A stretch of 64,000 bases of DNA from JANSWY01 sp965267245 (GCA_965267245.1 OZ253939.1:558001-622000); one strand, 5' to 3'; positions 26,319 to 36,764 are shown, counted from the first letter of the stretch. Program-made: numbers and translations. Notes: generated by a model from the letters alone, not told the origin.

Positions 26319-29300
26319 ATGCTTTCAAATATTATTAAGTTCAGCTTGAACAATAAGCTGATCATTTTACTATTTACATTCTCCATTGTGGCATTTGGTA
26401 TATATGCTGTAATGAAAATACCCATTGGTGCAGTTCCCGATGTTACCAATAACCAGGTACAGGTAATTACCACATCAAGAAATTTGTCTACCCAGGATGT
26501 TGAGCAATTTTTAACCTATCCCGTGGAATTAGAGATGGCAAATTTACCTGGTGTCAAGGAAATCAGGTCTGTGTCTAAATTTGGACTATCTGTAGTTACC
26601 ATTGTCTTTGAAGATCGGATGGGAACATACCTGCCCAGACAGCTTATCTCTGAGAAGATTAAAACTGCCACAGAGAATATTCCGGAGGGTTTTGGAACTC
26701 CGGAAATGGGACCCATCACCACCGGGCTTGGTGAGATTTATCAATATGTTTTGGATGTTGATTCCTCACATAGGTCCGATTATTCTACTATGGATTTGCG
26801 AACCATTCAGGATTGGATTGTGAAAAGACAATTATCTGGGATTCCAGGAGTAGTGGAAGTGAATACGTGGGGAGGTTTCCTGAAACAATATGAAGTATCC
26901 CTGAATCCAAAATCCCTGAGGGCTATGAATCTATCTGTTTATGACATATTTGAGGCTCTCCAATCTAACAACAGTTTAGCCGGTGGTGGATACATCGAAA
27001 AGGATGATAAATCATACTTTATTAGAGGAGAGGGCTTGACCAAGAACATCGAAGACATTGAAAATATTGTGGTCGAGAATAGATCTGGTAGGCCAATATT
27101 CATCAAGGATATAGCGGTAGTTCAATACGGGTACGCCACAAGGTTTGGTGCTATCACCGGAAATGGAGAAGGTGAAAAGGTGCTGGGCCAGGTGATGATG
27201 CTGAAAGGTGCTGATTCAAAGGATGTAATTGAAAGTGTTAAAGAAAGGGTTTCTGAAGTACAAAAGACACTACCCCCAGGGATCTATATCAATCCTATTC
27301 TGGAAAGAAGCGATCTTATCCATAAAACGACAAGTACAATAACGGAAAACCTCATCTTGGGATGTCTGATAGTTGTTTTTGTAGTGATCCTGTTGTTGGG
27401 TAACTGGCGTTCTGGTTTGATAGTTGCTTCAGTTATTCCGCTTTGTCTGCTTTTCGCCATCTCTCTGATGTACCTATTTGGTATTGACGCTAATTTGATG
27501 AGTCTGGGTGCAATTGATTTTGGAATTATCATAGATGGAGCAGTAATCATCGTGGAATATATCGCTTTCAAGGTATCACAAGAGCAATCAAATCTTCAGG
27601 ATGTTCCTGTGCCAGAAAGAAAAACTTTGCTGGATAGAATTGCTTTTAATGGAACCAATAAAATGATGCATTCAGCAATTTTCGGACAGTTGATCATCAT
27701 CATTGTATTCATTCCGGTATTGTCTCTGGTAAATGTTGAGGGAAAAATGTTTCGCCCAATGGCATTGACTTTTTGTTTCGCTCTGATCGGGGCTATGATC
27801 CTTTGTTTTACCTATATACCTGTTATTTCCAGTATGTTTCTGAAACCAGTGAATAAGAATTTTTCCCACAGGTTTATTGGTTGGTTAAAACAGGTATACC
27901 AACCAATGTTGTACTGGGCGCTTAGATTCAAAGGAGTAGTGATAACAGGAGGGGTTGCTTTACTTCTTGGTGCGGGGATTATATTTTTTAGACTCGGTGG
28001 AGAGTTTGTACCAACACTTGATGAAGGTGATTTTGTAATTCAGCCGGTGCTGGAAACTGGAACTTCTTTGACTAAAACTATTGAAATCATAACTGCTATT
28101 GAGCAGGTTTTGAAAAGCTTTCCGGAAGTTAATCAGGTAGTAACAAGAATTGGTGCTGCTGAGGTACCTACTGACCCCATGTCGATGGAAGAAACGGATG
28201 TGATTATTACGCTTAATCCAAAGGATAATTGGGTATCCGCTGGAAGTAAAGATGAATTAGCGAATGTTTTTAAAGAGGCGCTAACAGACAAAATACCAGG
28301 AGTGGATTATGAGTTCACTCAACCAATTGAAATGCGATTTAATGAGTTGATCACAGGTGTGCGAGCTGATATAGCGATTAAGATTTTTGGAGAGGATCTT
28401 GAAATCCTTGCTAACGAAGCAAGAAGGATAGAAAAATTGATCCAGCATATAGATGGAGCATCTGATATAATAGTGGAGAAAATAGAAGGATTACCTCAAA
28501 TGGAAGTAAGCTTTAACCGTGGTAAAATAGCAAGGTATGGGTTGAATATTGCTGAAGTAAATGATGTAATTAGACTTGGTTTTGGCGGTATGACAGCTGG
28601 AAGTGTTTTTGAGGGAGAAAAGAAATTTGATCTTGTGGCAAGATTTGAACGTAGCTTCAACAAAGATATCGAAAGCCTACACCGCACCTTTGTAACAGCT
28701 CCTGACGGTTTTCAGGTACCATTGGATGAATTGGCGCTAATTAGTTATACAACAGGCCCGGCAAAGATCTCACGGGACAACACAAAGAGAAGAATCGTTG
28801 TGAGTGTTAATGTTAGGAACCGTGACCTTGAATCAGTGGTGGATGACATTCGTCAATCAATTGACCAGCACATCAAGTTGCCCCCTGGTTATTATGTTGA
28901 TTATGGAGGTCAGTTTGAAAACTTACAAAGCGCCAGAAAAAGGCTTGGGTACGCTGTTCCGGTAGCCCTAATTTTGATTTTCATATTACTACACTTCGCA
29001 TTTAAGTCCATTAAGGATGCTTTGATGGTCTACAGCGCGATTCCGCTATCAGCCGTAGGTGGTGTCATATTCTTGTGGATTCGAGGGATGCCATTCAGCA
29101 TATCTGCTGGTGTTGGTTTCATTGCCTTATTTGGGATTGCTGTCCTGAATGGTATAGTTCTTATTGAGCATTACAAAGAACTGGGAAACGAAAGCAAGGA
29201 ATCACTTAGAGAAATAATTGTGAAAGGCACGCTATCCAGGTTACGGCCAGTACTGTTAACTGCCTCAGCTGCCGCATTGGGATTCTTGCCGATGGCGGTT

Positions 29301-30632
29301 TCTACTTCTGCGGGAGCGGAGGTACAAAGACCTTTGGCAACTGTTGTTATAGGAGGACTTTTCTCCGCTACAGTACTCACACTAATAGTTTTGCCAGTCT
29401 TATATTGCACATTTCAAGAAAGGTCTTTTCAATTCAAATGGCCCAGGAAGAAGATCCTACTAACATTCATTTTCTTCACAGTGCCCTTACTGGTGACCTC
29501 ACAAGTTATTTCTGTAGATGAGGCTGTGCGTATAGCTAAAGAAAACAATGCTGCTTTGACAGCTGAAAAAATGCGTCTTGATAAGCAGACCTCCCTTTTA
29601 GGAACGGCATTTGATCTGGATAAAACTGGCATTTATTATAGCTACGATGAGAATAATATTGCACCAAACAATTCCCCATTACGGGTTTTTGGGGTTCAAC
29701 AAAGTCTTAAGTTTCCCTCAACATATGGGAGTCAATTTAAACTGAATAAAGAGCAGGTCAACCTTGCTTCCGCTTCATATGAAATCAAAGCTTCTCAATT
29801 AGAAGGAGAGGTCAGAAAATCCTTTTTTGAGATTGTTTACCTGGAAAACCTGTATGCGAAATACCTTGAATTGGATAGCATTTATGAACAATTTTCAAAC
29901 GCTGCAAATAGGAAATTTGAATTAGGAGAATCCAATGTTTTGGAAACATTAACAGCGAAGAGCCAGCAAAATGAAATTCAGCTGGCTTTAAATAAAGTTC
30001 AAAAAGATATTCATCAGGCTTACCTCCAATTATATGAATTGCTACAGGTAGATGATTCGTTAAGGGTCGGACTGGTGCAATTAGAAAGAATTGCTCTGGA
30101 ACCGTTTGATAGTATAAATCACCCCGGAATTCAATTTGTCAACCAACAGGAAGTTGTAACGGACAAACAAAGAAATGTGGTGATGAGCAATTGGCTTCCT
30201 GATTTACAATTGGAGTATTTTATTGGCTCCAATAATTTGCCAGATGCGCAGAACTATCAGGGTTTCCAGGTAGGTCTGGCGCTTCCTTTGTTTTTTTCTT
30301 ACCAGAAATCAATGTCGGATGCCTCGAAAATTGAAATGGAACAGGTCAAAAAACGGACTGAGGGTTATTTGGTGACTCTAAAGTCCCGAAGACTTCAGCT
30401 TGAATTGGAAGCGTCAAGCATTGGGGAGCGTTTAGATTATTATGATGATACGGGTAGTGAATTGGCAGACGCCTTATTGATTGCCGCACAACGCTCATTT
30501 AAAGCTGGAGAGATAGATTATTTGGAATATGTGCAGACGCTGGACAGAGGTGTAAAAATCCAAATTAACTACCTCCATGAACTCAATAAATACAATCAAA
30601 CAGTAATTACCCTGAATTTCCTGATGGAATAA
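26319..30632 (+). CDS. CusA/CzcA-type heavy-metal RND pump fused to a CusC/TolC-like outer-membrane channel
   Basis: A 1437-residue fusion. Residues 1 to about 1035 are a complete HME-RND proton-driven pump: N-terminal TM1, periplasmic docking and porter loops, TM4 with DFGIIIDGAVIIVEY, and TM7-12 (GIAVLNGIVLIEHY). Residues 1044-1062 (KKILLTFIFFTVPLLVTS) look like an intact signal peptide, followed by an OEP/TolC domain to the end (ISVDEAVRIAKENN, long coiled coils). Pump and channel normally come from separate genes. The substrate is a metal cation (Cu/Ag or Zn/Co/Cd), which cannot be decided from sequence. The adaptor gene follows 11 bases later. Confidence 0.93.
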   Translation: MLSNIIKFSLNNKLIILLFTFSIVAFGIYAVMKIPIGAVPDVTNNQVQVITTSRNLSTQDVEQFLTYPVELEMANLPGVKEIRSVSKFGLSVVTIVFEDRMGTYLPRQLISEKIKTATENIPEGFGTPEMGPITTGLGEIYQYVLDVDSSHRSDYSTMDLRTIQDWIVKRQLSGIPGVVEVNTWGGFLKQYEVSLNPKSLRAMNLSVYDIFEALQSNNSLAGGGYIEKDDKSYFIRGEGLTKNIEDIENIVVENRSGRPIFIKDIAVVQYGYATRFGAITGNGEGEKVLGQVMMLKGADSKDVIESVKERVSEVQKTLPPGIYINPILERSDLIHKTTSTITENLILGCLIVVFVVILLLGNWRSGLIVASVIPLCLLFAISLMYLFGIDANLMSLGAIDFGIIIDGAVIIVEYIAFKVSQEQSNLQDVPVPERKTLLDRIAFNGTNKMMHSAIFGQLIIIIVFIPVLSLVNVEGKMFRPMALTFCFALIGAMILCFTYIPVISSMFLKPVNKNFSHRFIGWLKQVYQPMLYWALRFKGVVITGGVALLLGAGIIFFRLGGEFVPTLDEGDFVIQPVLETGTSLTKTIEIITAIEQVLKSFPEVNQVVTRIGAAEVPTDPMSMEETDVIITLNPKDNWVSAGSKDELANVFKEALTDKIPGVDYEFTQPIEMRFNELITGVRADIAIKIFGEDLEILANEARRIEKLIQHIDGASDIIVEKIEGLPQMEVSFNRGKIARYGLNIAEVNDVIRLGFGGMTAGSVFEGEKKFDLVARFERSFNKDIESLHRTFVTAPDGFQVPLDELALISYTTGPAKISRDNTKRRIVVSVNVRNRDLESVVDDIRQSIDQHIKLPPGYYVDYGGQFENLQSARKRLGYAVPVALILIFILLHFAFKSIKDALMVYSAIPLSAVGGVIFLWIRGMPFSISAGVGFIALFGIAVLNGIVLIEHYKELGNESKESLREIIVKGTLSRLRPVLLTASAAALGFLPMAVSTSAGAEVQRPLATVVIGGLFSATVLTLIVLPVLYCTFQERSFQFKWPRKKILLTFIFFTVPLLVTSQVISVDEAVRIAKENNAALTAEKMRLDKQTSLLGTAFDLDKTGIYYSYDENNIAPNNSPLRVFGVQQSLKFPSTYGSQFKLNKEQVNLASASYEIKASQLEGEVRKSFFEIVYLENLYAKYLELDSIYEQFSNAANRKFELGESNVLETLTAKSQQNEIQLALNKVQKDIHQAYLQLYELLQVDDSLRVGLVQLERIALEPFDSINHPGIQFVNQQEVVTDKQRNVVMSNWLPDLQLEYFIGSNNLPDAQNYQGFQVGLALPLFFSYQKSMSDASKIEMEQVKKRTEGYLVTLKSRRLQLELEASSIGERLDYYDDTGSELADALLIAAQRSFKAGEIDYLEYVQTLDRGVKIQINYLHELNKYNQTVITLNFLME

Positions 30633-30643
30633 AATTTAAAGTG

Positions 30644-31546
30644 ATGAAACATACTAAAACATTTATACTACTTATTGCATTTGGGTACTTACTTCCGGGG
30701 TGCCAGTCTCCTGAAACGAGTACTGATTTGAGTTTAGTCAATGAGGTTGAAAATCCGGCAAAAGTCACTGAAGAAATTGACGAGGAGGTATTGGATAAAA
30801 ACACTGAAGTTGAGAGTATCGTAGTGACTGGACATATTGATGTTCCCCCTGATAATAAAAGTTCAGTTTCCCCTTTCTTTGACGGATATGTCAAGCGAAT
30901 CAATATTATTGTAGGGCAGAATGTACAGAAAGGAGAGACATTATTCATTCTCCAAAACCCGGAATACCTCGATTTTCAGCAATCATATCTTGAAGCACGG
31001 GAACGACTGTCATTTCTTGAGTTGGATTATACTCGCCAAAAGAGTCTTGCTGAAGAGCAGATTTCTTCTGAGAAAAAATTTATGCAAGCAGAAGCCGACT
31101 ATAAATCTATGCTAGCCAGGTATTCTTCCATGCATGAAAAAATCAAGCTTATGGGATTGGATCCTGATTTGCTTGAAGCTACTAATTTGAGTAGTGAGAT
31201 CTCGATCAAAGCGCCAATTTCAGGAAGTATTACAGCAGTAAATATCTCCCGAAACGCCTATGTGGATGCCAAAGTGATAGCGCTTGAAATTGTAAACCTA
31301 TCTCACAAACACCTGGAATTAGAAGTGTTTGAAAAGGATATTCTGAATGTTACTAAAGGACAGGAAATAGTGTTTTCAGTTCCTGAAACTGGATCAACCC
31401 AATTCAAAGGGGAAGTTTACATGGTTGGGAAGTCCGTGGATAATAAGAGAAGATCAGTTCTGGTGCATGGCCATATTGACGAAGCTCATGAAGGTCTTAA
31501 TATTTACCCAGGAATGTTTGTGGAAGCAAAAATACTTTTTGAGTAG
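30644..31546 (+). CDS. RND periplasmic adaptor (membrane fusion) lipoprotein, CusB/CzcB type
   Basis: A 300-residue lipoprotein (lipobox LLPGC) with the adaptor fold: a split barrel-sandwich/lipoyl domain (SPFFDGYVKRINIIVGQNVQKGE and ISIKAPISGSITAVNISRNAYV), an alpha-hairpin (about 108-165) and a beta-barrel (LSHKHLELEVFEKDI). It completes the pump by linking the inner-membrane and channel parts. It is on the short side for CusB and lacks a long metal-binding N- or C-terminal extension. GTG at 30641 is an alternative start. Confidence 0.92.
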   Translation: MKHTKTFILLIAFGYLLPGCQSPETSTDLSLVNEVENPAKVTEEIDEEVLDKNTEVESIVVTGHIDVPPDNKSSVSPFFDGYVKRINIIVGQNVQKGETLFILQNPEYLDFQQSYLEARERLSFLELDYTRQKSLAEEQISSEKKFMQAEADYKSMLARYSSMHEKIKLMGLDPDLLEATNLSSEISIKAPISGSITAVNISRNAYVDAKVIALEIVNLSHKHLELEVFEKDILNVTKGQEIVFSVPETGSTQFKGEVYMVGKSVDNKRRSVLVHGHIDEAHEGLNIYPGMFVEAKILFE

Positions 31547-31605
31547 GCTTTTTAGTGACCTGGTGGTAATGTAAATAGGGTATTTTTTGATATTAGGTAT
31601 CTTAT

Positions 31606-32688
31606 ATGAGACCAACTCAACTTCTTCTTATTCTTTCAGCTATTCTGCATTTTTCCTGCATAGAAGAGATTGAACCATTTGTCAAAAGTGATAAGATACT
31701 TGTGATCTATGGAGGTATCACCAATGAATATTCAAAGCACCCAATCAGGGTTTACTATACTACAAATTTTAATAGCCAATCCGTTTTTGTTGAAGATGCG
31801 ACCGTAAGAGTACAATCAGAAAGTGGAGCTGTTATAGCATATGAATATAATAAATATGGATATTACTATGCCTGTGATTCGGTAGAAGGGCAACCTGGGG
31901 AAAGCTACGAGTTAATTGTAGAGTTAGGTGATGGAAAAAGGTACTTGTCTACCATTGATCAATTAAACGCTCCACCAGCTATTAAATCAATCCAACATGA
32001 ATTGGGTTTTAGTGAGGATTTTCTTTCTGTGCTCAACTTCAATATTGCATATGATGATCCACCCAACCAGCTGAATTATTATAAATGGGGTTTTGATGGT
32101 ACTTATCAGGTAGAGGCACCAGAACCAGGAGATTCTACCTATCGATTTTGCTGGGTGCCATATAACGATAATGAATTAATCTCTATGGATGAAGACCTGT
32201 TTTATGATGGAAGAACCATAGATAACAAATACGTTTTTAGTATTCCTTTAGATAGAAAATTCGAGCATGGGTTTGACCTGTATCTGAAGCAATATTCCAT
32301 CTCTAAGAAAGCATTTGAATATTGGGAAGCCCTTGACAATCAAAAGAAAAACACTGGATCCATATTTGAGAAGTCCAATTTTCAAATACGAGGGAATATT
32401 CAAAATATTGATAACCCTGAAGAGTTGGTTCTGGGCCTTTTTGAGGTGGCGGGTATGACAGCTGAGCACTATTTCATTGACGAATATAAGCACAGGTGGG
32501 GGCAAGTTAGTTGTGACGATAAACCATGCAGACCCAACAAACCATGCAGGTGTGTGGATTGTCATTATTTTTCTGGTCAGGCGACTAACAGAGTTCCTGA
32601 TTTTTGGCCTGTGAATCCCTATAGGGGTATGAAGTTGCTCAGGAAGTCATTTTGTGGTGATTGCCAATTTGTTTTAGATGCTTTATGA
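31606..32688 (+). CDS. DUF4249 lipoprotein with cysteine cluster (tandem copy 1)
   Basis: A 360-residue lipoprotein (lipobox HFSC) of the DUF4249 family, beta-sandwich proteins usually encoded next to TonB receptors. Near the C-terminus five cysteines follow the spacing C-x4-C-x5-C-x-C-x2-C (about 305-321), then CxxC close to the end (FCGDCQF). It is about three-quarters identical by eye to the next gene, so it is a recent tandem duplicate. No TonB receptor adjoins either copy. The function of DUF4249 proteins is not established; outer-membrane uptake accessory is the usual guess. Confidence 0.85.
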   Translation: MRPTQLLLILSAILHFSCIEEIEPFVKSDKILVIYGGITNEYSKHPIRVYYTTNFNSQSVFVEDATVRVQSESGAVIAYEYNKYGYYYACDSVEGQPGESYELIVELGDGKRYLSTIDQLNAPPAIKSIQHELGFSEDFLSVLNFNIAYDDPPNQLNYYKWGFDGTYQVEAPEPGDSTYRFCWVPYNDNELISMDEDLFYDGRTIDNKYVFSIPLDRKFEHGFDLYLKQYSISKKAFEYWEALDNQKKNTGSIFEKSNFQIRGNIQNIDNPEELVLGLFEVAGMTAEHYFIDEYKHRWGQVSCDDKPCRPNKPCRCVDCHYFSGQATNRVPDFWPVNPYRGMKLLRKSFCGDCQFVLDAL

Positions 32689-32792
32689 CAATTTTGATAG
32701 TGCTTTTCATCACGAACTTGTACATAAATAATAGGATCGTTAACCAATTCAATAACAATGATAGTTTGTGAATTATATTTAGCATATCGGCA

Positions 32793-33887
32793 ATGAAACT
32801 TCCCTGGAAGAATCTGATAATCATATTCTTTAGTTTCCTCATACTTCCATCATGTATAGAAGAAATCGAACCATTTGTAAAGAGTGATAGGAAGCTCGTA
32901 ATTTATGGAGGTATTACAAATGAATATTCAAATCATCCCGTACGGGTCTTTTACACCACTGACTTCAATAACCGATCAGTCTATATTACTGATGCGAATG
33001 TGACAGTGCAATCAGGTAGTGGTGAGGTGATAGAGTATGAGTATGATCAATACGGGTATTACTATACCTGTGATTCAGTGGAAGGCAAAGTAGGGGAGAT
33101 TTATGAGCTAAGTGTGGAATTGGGTGATGGAAAAAGATATCTGTCTAAGTCTGATCAATTGAGAATCCCACCAGAGATAAAGATGTTTAAACATGAGTTA
33201 GGCTTCAGTGAGGATTTTTTGTCAGTACTAAATTTTAATATCACCTATGTTGACCCACCCAACGAACAAAATTTCTATAAATGGGGCTATAAAGGCACTT
33301 ATCAGGTGGAAGCACCTACACCCGCTGATTCAAGTTATCGGTTTTGTTGGGCTCCAACTAATGATAATGAATTGATTAGCATAGACAGTGACTTGTTTTA
33401 TGATGGAAGAGAGGTAAAAGATCAGTTTGTATTTAGCATTCCATTAGACAGGAAATTTGAGTATGGATATGACGTATATGTCAAACAGTCAGCTATTTCT
33501 GAAACAGCATTCCAGTATTGGGAAAGCCTGGATAACCAAAAGAAAAACACCGGGTCTATTTTTGAAAAATCGAATTTCCAGATCCGAGGAAACATGCAAA
33601 ACATAGACAATCAGGATGAACTGGTTTTAGGTTTATTTGAAGTTTCAGGTGTGGTTGGCGTACATTATTTCATTGATCAGTATAAAAACCGGTGGGGTCC
33701 CGCAATTTGTTCCGGATCTTTTTGCCGTCCTTTCACATCGTGTCATTGTGTGGATTGCCATTATTTTTCAGGACTTGCAACAAATAGAGCTCCTGATTTC
33801 TGGCCAGTCAATCCTTACCGGGGCATGAAATTGCTAAAAAAGTCTTATTGTGGTGGGTGCCAGTTTGTTTTGGATGCAATACCTTAA
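32793..33887 (+). CDS. DUF4249 lipoprotein with cysteine cluster (tandem copy 2)
   Basis: A 364-residue paralogue of the preceding gene: lipobox LPSC, shared SCIEEIEPFVKSD start and shared NPYRGMKLL end. The five-cysteine spacing C-x4-C-x5-C-x-C-x2-C is conserved exactly even though the intervening residues changed, and the terminal CxxC (YCGGC) is kept, arguing for selection on disulfides or metal binding. Its end overlaps the convergent MBL-fold gene by 4 bases. A 104-bp spacer separates it from copy 1 and could hold its own promoter. Confidence 0.85.
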   Translation: MKLPWKNLIIIFFSFLILPSCIEEIEPFVKSDRKLVIYGGITNEYSNHPVRVFYTTDFNNRSVYITDANVTVQSGSGEVIEYEYDQYGYYYTCDSVEGKVGEIYELSVELGDGKRYLSKSDQLRIPPEIKMFKHELGFSEDFLSVLNFNITYVDPPNEQNFYKWGYKGTYQVEAPTPADSSYRFCWAPTNDNELISIDSDLFYDGREVKDQFVFSIPLDRKFEYGYDVYVKQSAISETAFQYWESLDNQKKNTGSIFEKSNFQIRGNMQNIDNQDELVLGLFEVSGVVGVHYFIDQYKNRWGPAICSGSFCRPFTSCHCVDCHYFSGLATNRAPDFWPVNPYRGMKLLKKSYCGGCQFVLDAIP

Positions 33888-35005
33888 TTTCTTAGTGCTT
33901 TCCACCATTTCTTCATTGGGGGATTTTTGAGGTCAAACCTTTCTCCAATAATTGGAGTAATCAGAGGTATTGCATTTTCTGAGGTAATTGAATCAGCAAG
34001 GATTATGGGTTCATCCCAATTGTGTCTTGACAGATCATATTTTCCCCAATGAATGGCGAACATACTTTTCGCATTGAGGTCCATAACAGCCTGCACATTT
34101 TCTCCTGGCATAAAGTGAATTTGAGACCAGTCACGATTGTAAGCCCCATTCTCCATGAAAGCGATATCGAATGGACCATATTTATCACCGATTTTCTTAA
34201 ACTCATCAAAATATCCGCTGTCTCCACTGAAGAAAATACTCGTACTGTCGGATTGCACCACCCAGGAGCACCAAAGTGTTGAATATCTGTTAGTTATGCC
34301 TCTTCCGCTAAAGTGTCTTGAAGGGGTTATTGTAAAGGTTACTTCTCCGTTATCAATGCTTTCATACCACTCCTTTTCTACAATTTTAGCAGCATCTACC
34401 CCCCAGGATGTAAGGTGCGATTTAATGCCCAATGGAACGTAAAATTGCTTTACCTTCTCCTTTATCTCCAATATTGCCTGGTAGTCCAGGTGATCATAAT
34501 GATCATGTGAAATCAATACTATATCAATTTGAGGAAGGTCGCTAATTGAGGTTTTTTGTTCTACTTCAAATGGTTTTGCAGTTCCGGGGACCGGTGAAGC
34601 ATTGTAGAAAACAGGATCTGTAAGGATCACAGTGCCATTGATGTTCATCAAAATAGTAGAATGACCTAACCATACAAAAGAACCAGGTTCAAATGTGGAA
34701 GCATCAAACTTTTGAGAAGGAAGTGGTTTTGTAGGGTTTTTGGTTTCGTCAGGTAAGAAAAAGTCTACCATAAAACTAGCCAATGAAGGACTGTTCTCCG
34801 GATCTCTTGTGTCCACATTGGTGGGTACCAGGTTATTGAACTTTTCACCGTCATAATACTGTGAGCTTTTGATCTTCTCAAGTGTATCACCGGAGGGATC
34901 ATCTCCAAAGGCAGGAGAAAGGTTAACAAACAATACCACCACTAGACTGAACAGTACAATCAATGTAATAATACCCAGTCCAAATCTTATCAATACCCTT
35001 TTCAT
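33884..35005 (-). CDS. Metallo-beta-lactamase-fold hydrolase (NAPE-PLD/UlaG-like), membrane-anchored
   Basis: A 373-residue protein from ATG 35005 (the open frame extends to a TTG at 35023). An N-terminal hydrophobic anchor (about 5-30) precedes an MBL-fold domain with SHDHYDHLD as the metal motif, further ligands in SRHFSGRG, SGDSGY and FAIHWGKYD. The pattern is that of NAPE-hydrolysing phospholipase D-like and UlaG-like proteins. It is the last - strand gene after the PUL sulfatase (108-bp gap) and may be in the same transcript, though a role in glycan use is not evident. Confidence 0.88.
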   Translation of the reverse strand: MKRVLIRFGLGIITLIVLFSLVVVLFVNLSPAFGDDPSGDTLEKIKSSQYYDGEKFNNLVPTNVDTRDPENSPSLASFMVDFFLPDETKNPTKPLPSQKFDASTFEPGSFVWLGHSTILMNINGTVILTDPVFYNASPVPGTAKPFEVEQKTSISDLPQIDIVLISHDHYDHLDYQAILEIKEKVKQFYVPLGIKSHLTSWGVDAAKIVEKEWYESIDNGEVTFTITPSRHFSGRGITNRYSTLWCSWVVQSDSTSIFFSGDSGYFDEFKKIGDKYGPFDIAFMENGAYNRDWSQIHFMPGENVQAVMDLNAKSMFAIHWGKYDLSRHNWDEPIILADSITSENAIPLITPIIGERFDLKNPPMKKWWKALRN

Positions 35006-35113
35006 AAATCTTTGAGTTACCAAGCTAATGACTCAAAGTTCATGATTATATTTTATTGTAATGCACACAAATTCCTGATGGGTACTCACAATTCACTTTT
35101 TTAATCGGGTCAG

Positions 35114-36745
35114 CTATTTGATTAATCCTCGATCCTTATATTTTTGAATGAACTTATCATCAAGCTCATTTGAATCCTTATACTTTATTCTTAACTCTCT
35201 CAACTGCTGAGTAAGTTCGGCGACTACTTCCTGATATTCAGGGTCAGCGTATACATTATTCAATTCCAGGGGATCATTTTTTCGGTCATAAAGTTCCCAT
35301 TCATCAATATCATGATAGAAATGTGCCAGCTTATAATCTTCCGTTACTATTCCATAGTGACGCTTTACCATATGGAATCCAGGGTATTCATAATAATGAT
35401 AATATGCTGCATCTCTCGTCCAATTCTCATTTTTTCCCTCCAATATGGGCAACAGGCTTTCACCTTGTAGGTCTTCCGGGCTCTTAATCCCGGCAGCATC
35501 GAGAAAAGTCTGTGCAAAATCCAGATTTTGTACCATGGCAGATGAAACTGAACCGGCTTCAACTTTTTCAGGCCATTTTATCATTAAAGGAGTCAAAAAA
35601 GATTCATTGTATATAAATCGTTTATCAAACCAACCATGCTCACCCAGGTAAAAACCCTGATCGGATGTGTATACCACAATAGTTTTTTCACTTAGTCCGT
35701 TCTCATCCAAATAATCCAGTACACGCCCTACGTTTTCATCTACAGCAGCAATACACCCTAAGTAATCCTGCATATACCGTTGGTATTTCCAGCGCATGTA
35801 AGTTGTATCATTCATATTTGGATAGGCCTCTTTGAATGCTTCATTGATAGGTCCATATACGGCATCCCATTGTTGCTTTTGCTCTTCTGTAAATCTGGAA
35901 TACTTACTCTTGAAAACATTGAAACCCCACTCAGACATTTCCTGAATCCCTAACTCTTTGGCCAATTCAGGGTAAATCTTGTTATCTGCTGATACGGTCA
36001 TGTGCTTCAATAAATTCATCTCAGCTTCTTTTGCTGCTGATCCGCGACCAGTATAGTCATCAAAAAGAGTCTCGGGTTCAGGAAAGGTTCTTTTTGTGAA
36101 ATCACTGTAATGCCTCGGAGCGGGAATCCACTCTCTATGAGGTGCCTTGTGGAGATAGAATAACATGAAAGGCTTATCTTCTTCTCTTCTGTTTTGAAAC
36201 CAGTCAAGTGTCAAATCCGTGATGATATCGGTGACATAACCGATAATGGTGGTATCACCCTCATTCGTAATGAATTCCGGATTGTAATAGTCTCCCTGAT
36301 CGGGTAAAATTTTAAACTCATCAAAACCTTTTGGGTTGTTGCCAAAATGCAGCTTGCCAAACATCGCTGTTTGATAGCCATTGTCATGCAAAATCTGAGG
36401 GAAGGTCACATTGGTAGTGTCAAATGGAAAGATGTTGTCGATTTTACCATGAATGTGGGTGTGCTTACCCGTAAGAATTGTTGCTCGCGATGGTGCACAT
36501 ATTGAATTTGTGACAGAAGCATTTGTAAATAACATACCTTCCTTGGCTATCCTGTCAATATTTGGGGTGTTGATCAATTTATCGCTATAGGCACTAATAG
36601 CCTGATAGGCATGATCATCACTCATGATGAATACAATATTTGGCCTTTTTGTTTCAGCTACTTTCTCCTTGCAGGAATACAATCCTGTGAAGATTAAGCC
36701 GGTTACTATTATTAGAAAATTGGTAGGCTTCATAAGATTTCTCAT
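35114..36745 (-). CDS. S1-family sulfatase lipoprotein
   Basis: A 543-residue formylglycine-dependent sulfatase. It has a lipobox-like LYSC near residue 25, the metal site SDDH (42-45), the maturation motif Cys83-A-P-S-R, and later YTSDQGFYLGEHGWFDKRF supplying calcium and sulfate ligands. The cysteine needs conversion to formylglycine by an anaerobic or FGE-type maturase not found in the window. It removes a sulfate (or, in some members, a phosphodiester) from the PUL glycan. The S1 subfamily cannot be fixed by eye. Its start is 19 bases past the GH2 stop. Confidence 0.92.
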   Translation of the reverse strand: MRNLMKPTNFLIIVTGLIFTGLYSCKEKVAETKRPNIVFIMSDDHAYQAISAYSDKLINTPNIDRIAKEGMLFTNASVTNSICAPSRATILTGKHTHIHGKIDNIFPFDTTNVTFPQILHDNGYQTAMFGKLHFGNNPKGFDEFKILPDQGDYYNPEFITNEGDTTIIGYVTDIITDLTLDWFQNRREEDKPFMLFYLHKAPHREWIPAPRHYSDFTKRTFPEPETLFDDYTGRGSAAKEAEMNLLKHMTVSADNKIYPELAKELGIQEMSEWGFNVFKSKYSRFTEEQKQQWDAVYGPINEAFKEAYPNMNDTTYMRWKYQRYMQDYLGCIAAVDENVGRVLDYLDENGLSEKTIVVYTSDQGFYLGEHGWFDKRFIYNESFLTPLMIKWPEKVEAGSVSSAMVQNLDFAQTFLDAAGIKSPEDLQGESLLPILEGKNENWTRDAAYYHYYEYPGFHMVKRHYGIVTEDYKLAHFYHDIDEWELYDRKNDPLELNNVYADPEYQEVVAELTQQLRELRIKYKDSNELDDKFIQKYKDRGLIK

Positions 36746-36764
36746 AAGAGTTTATTTTTCGGAT

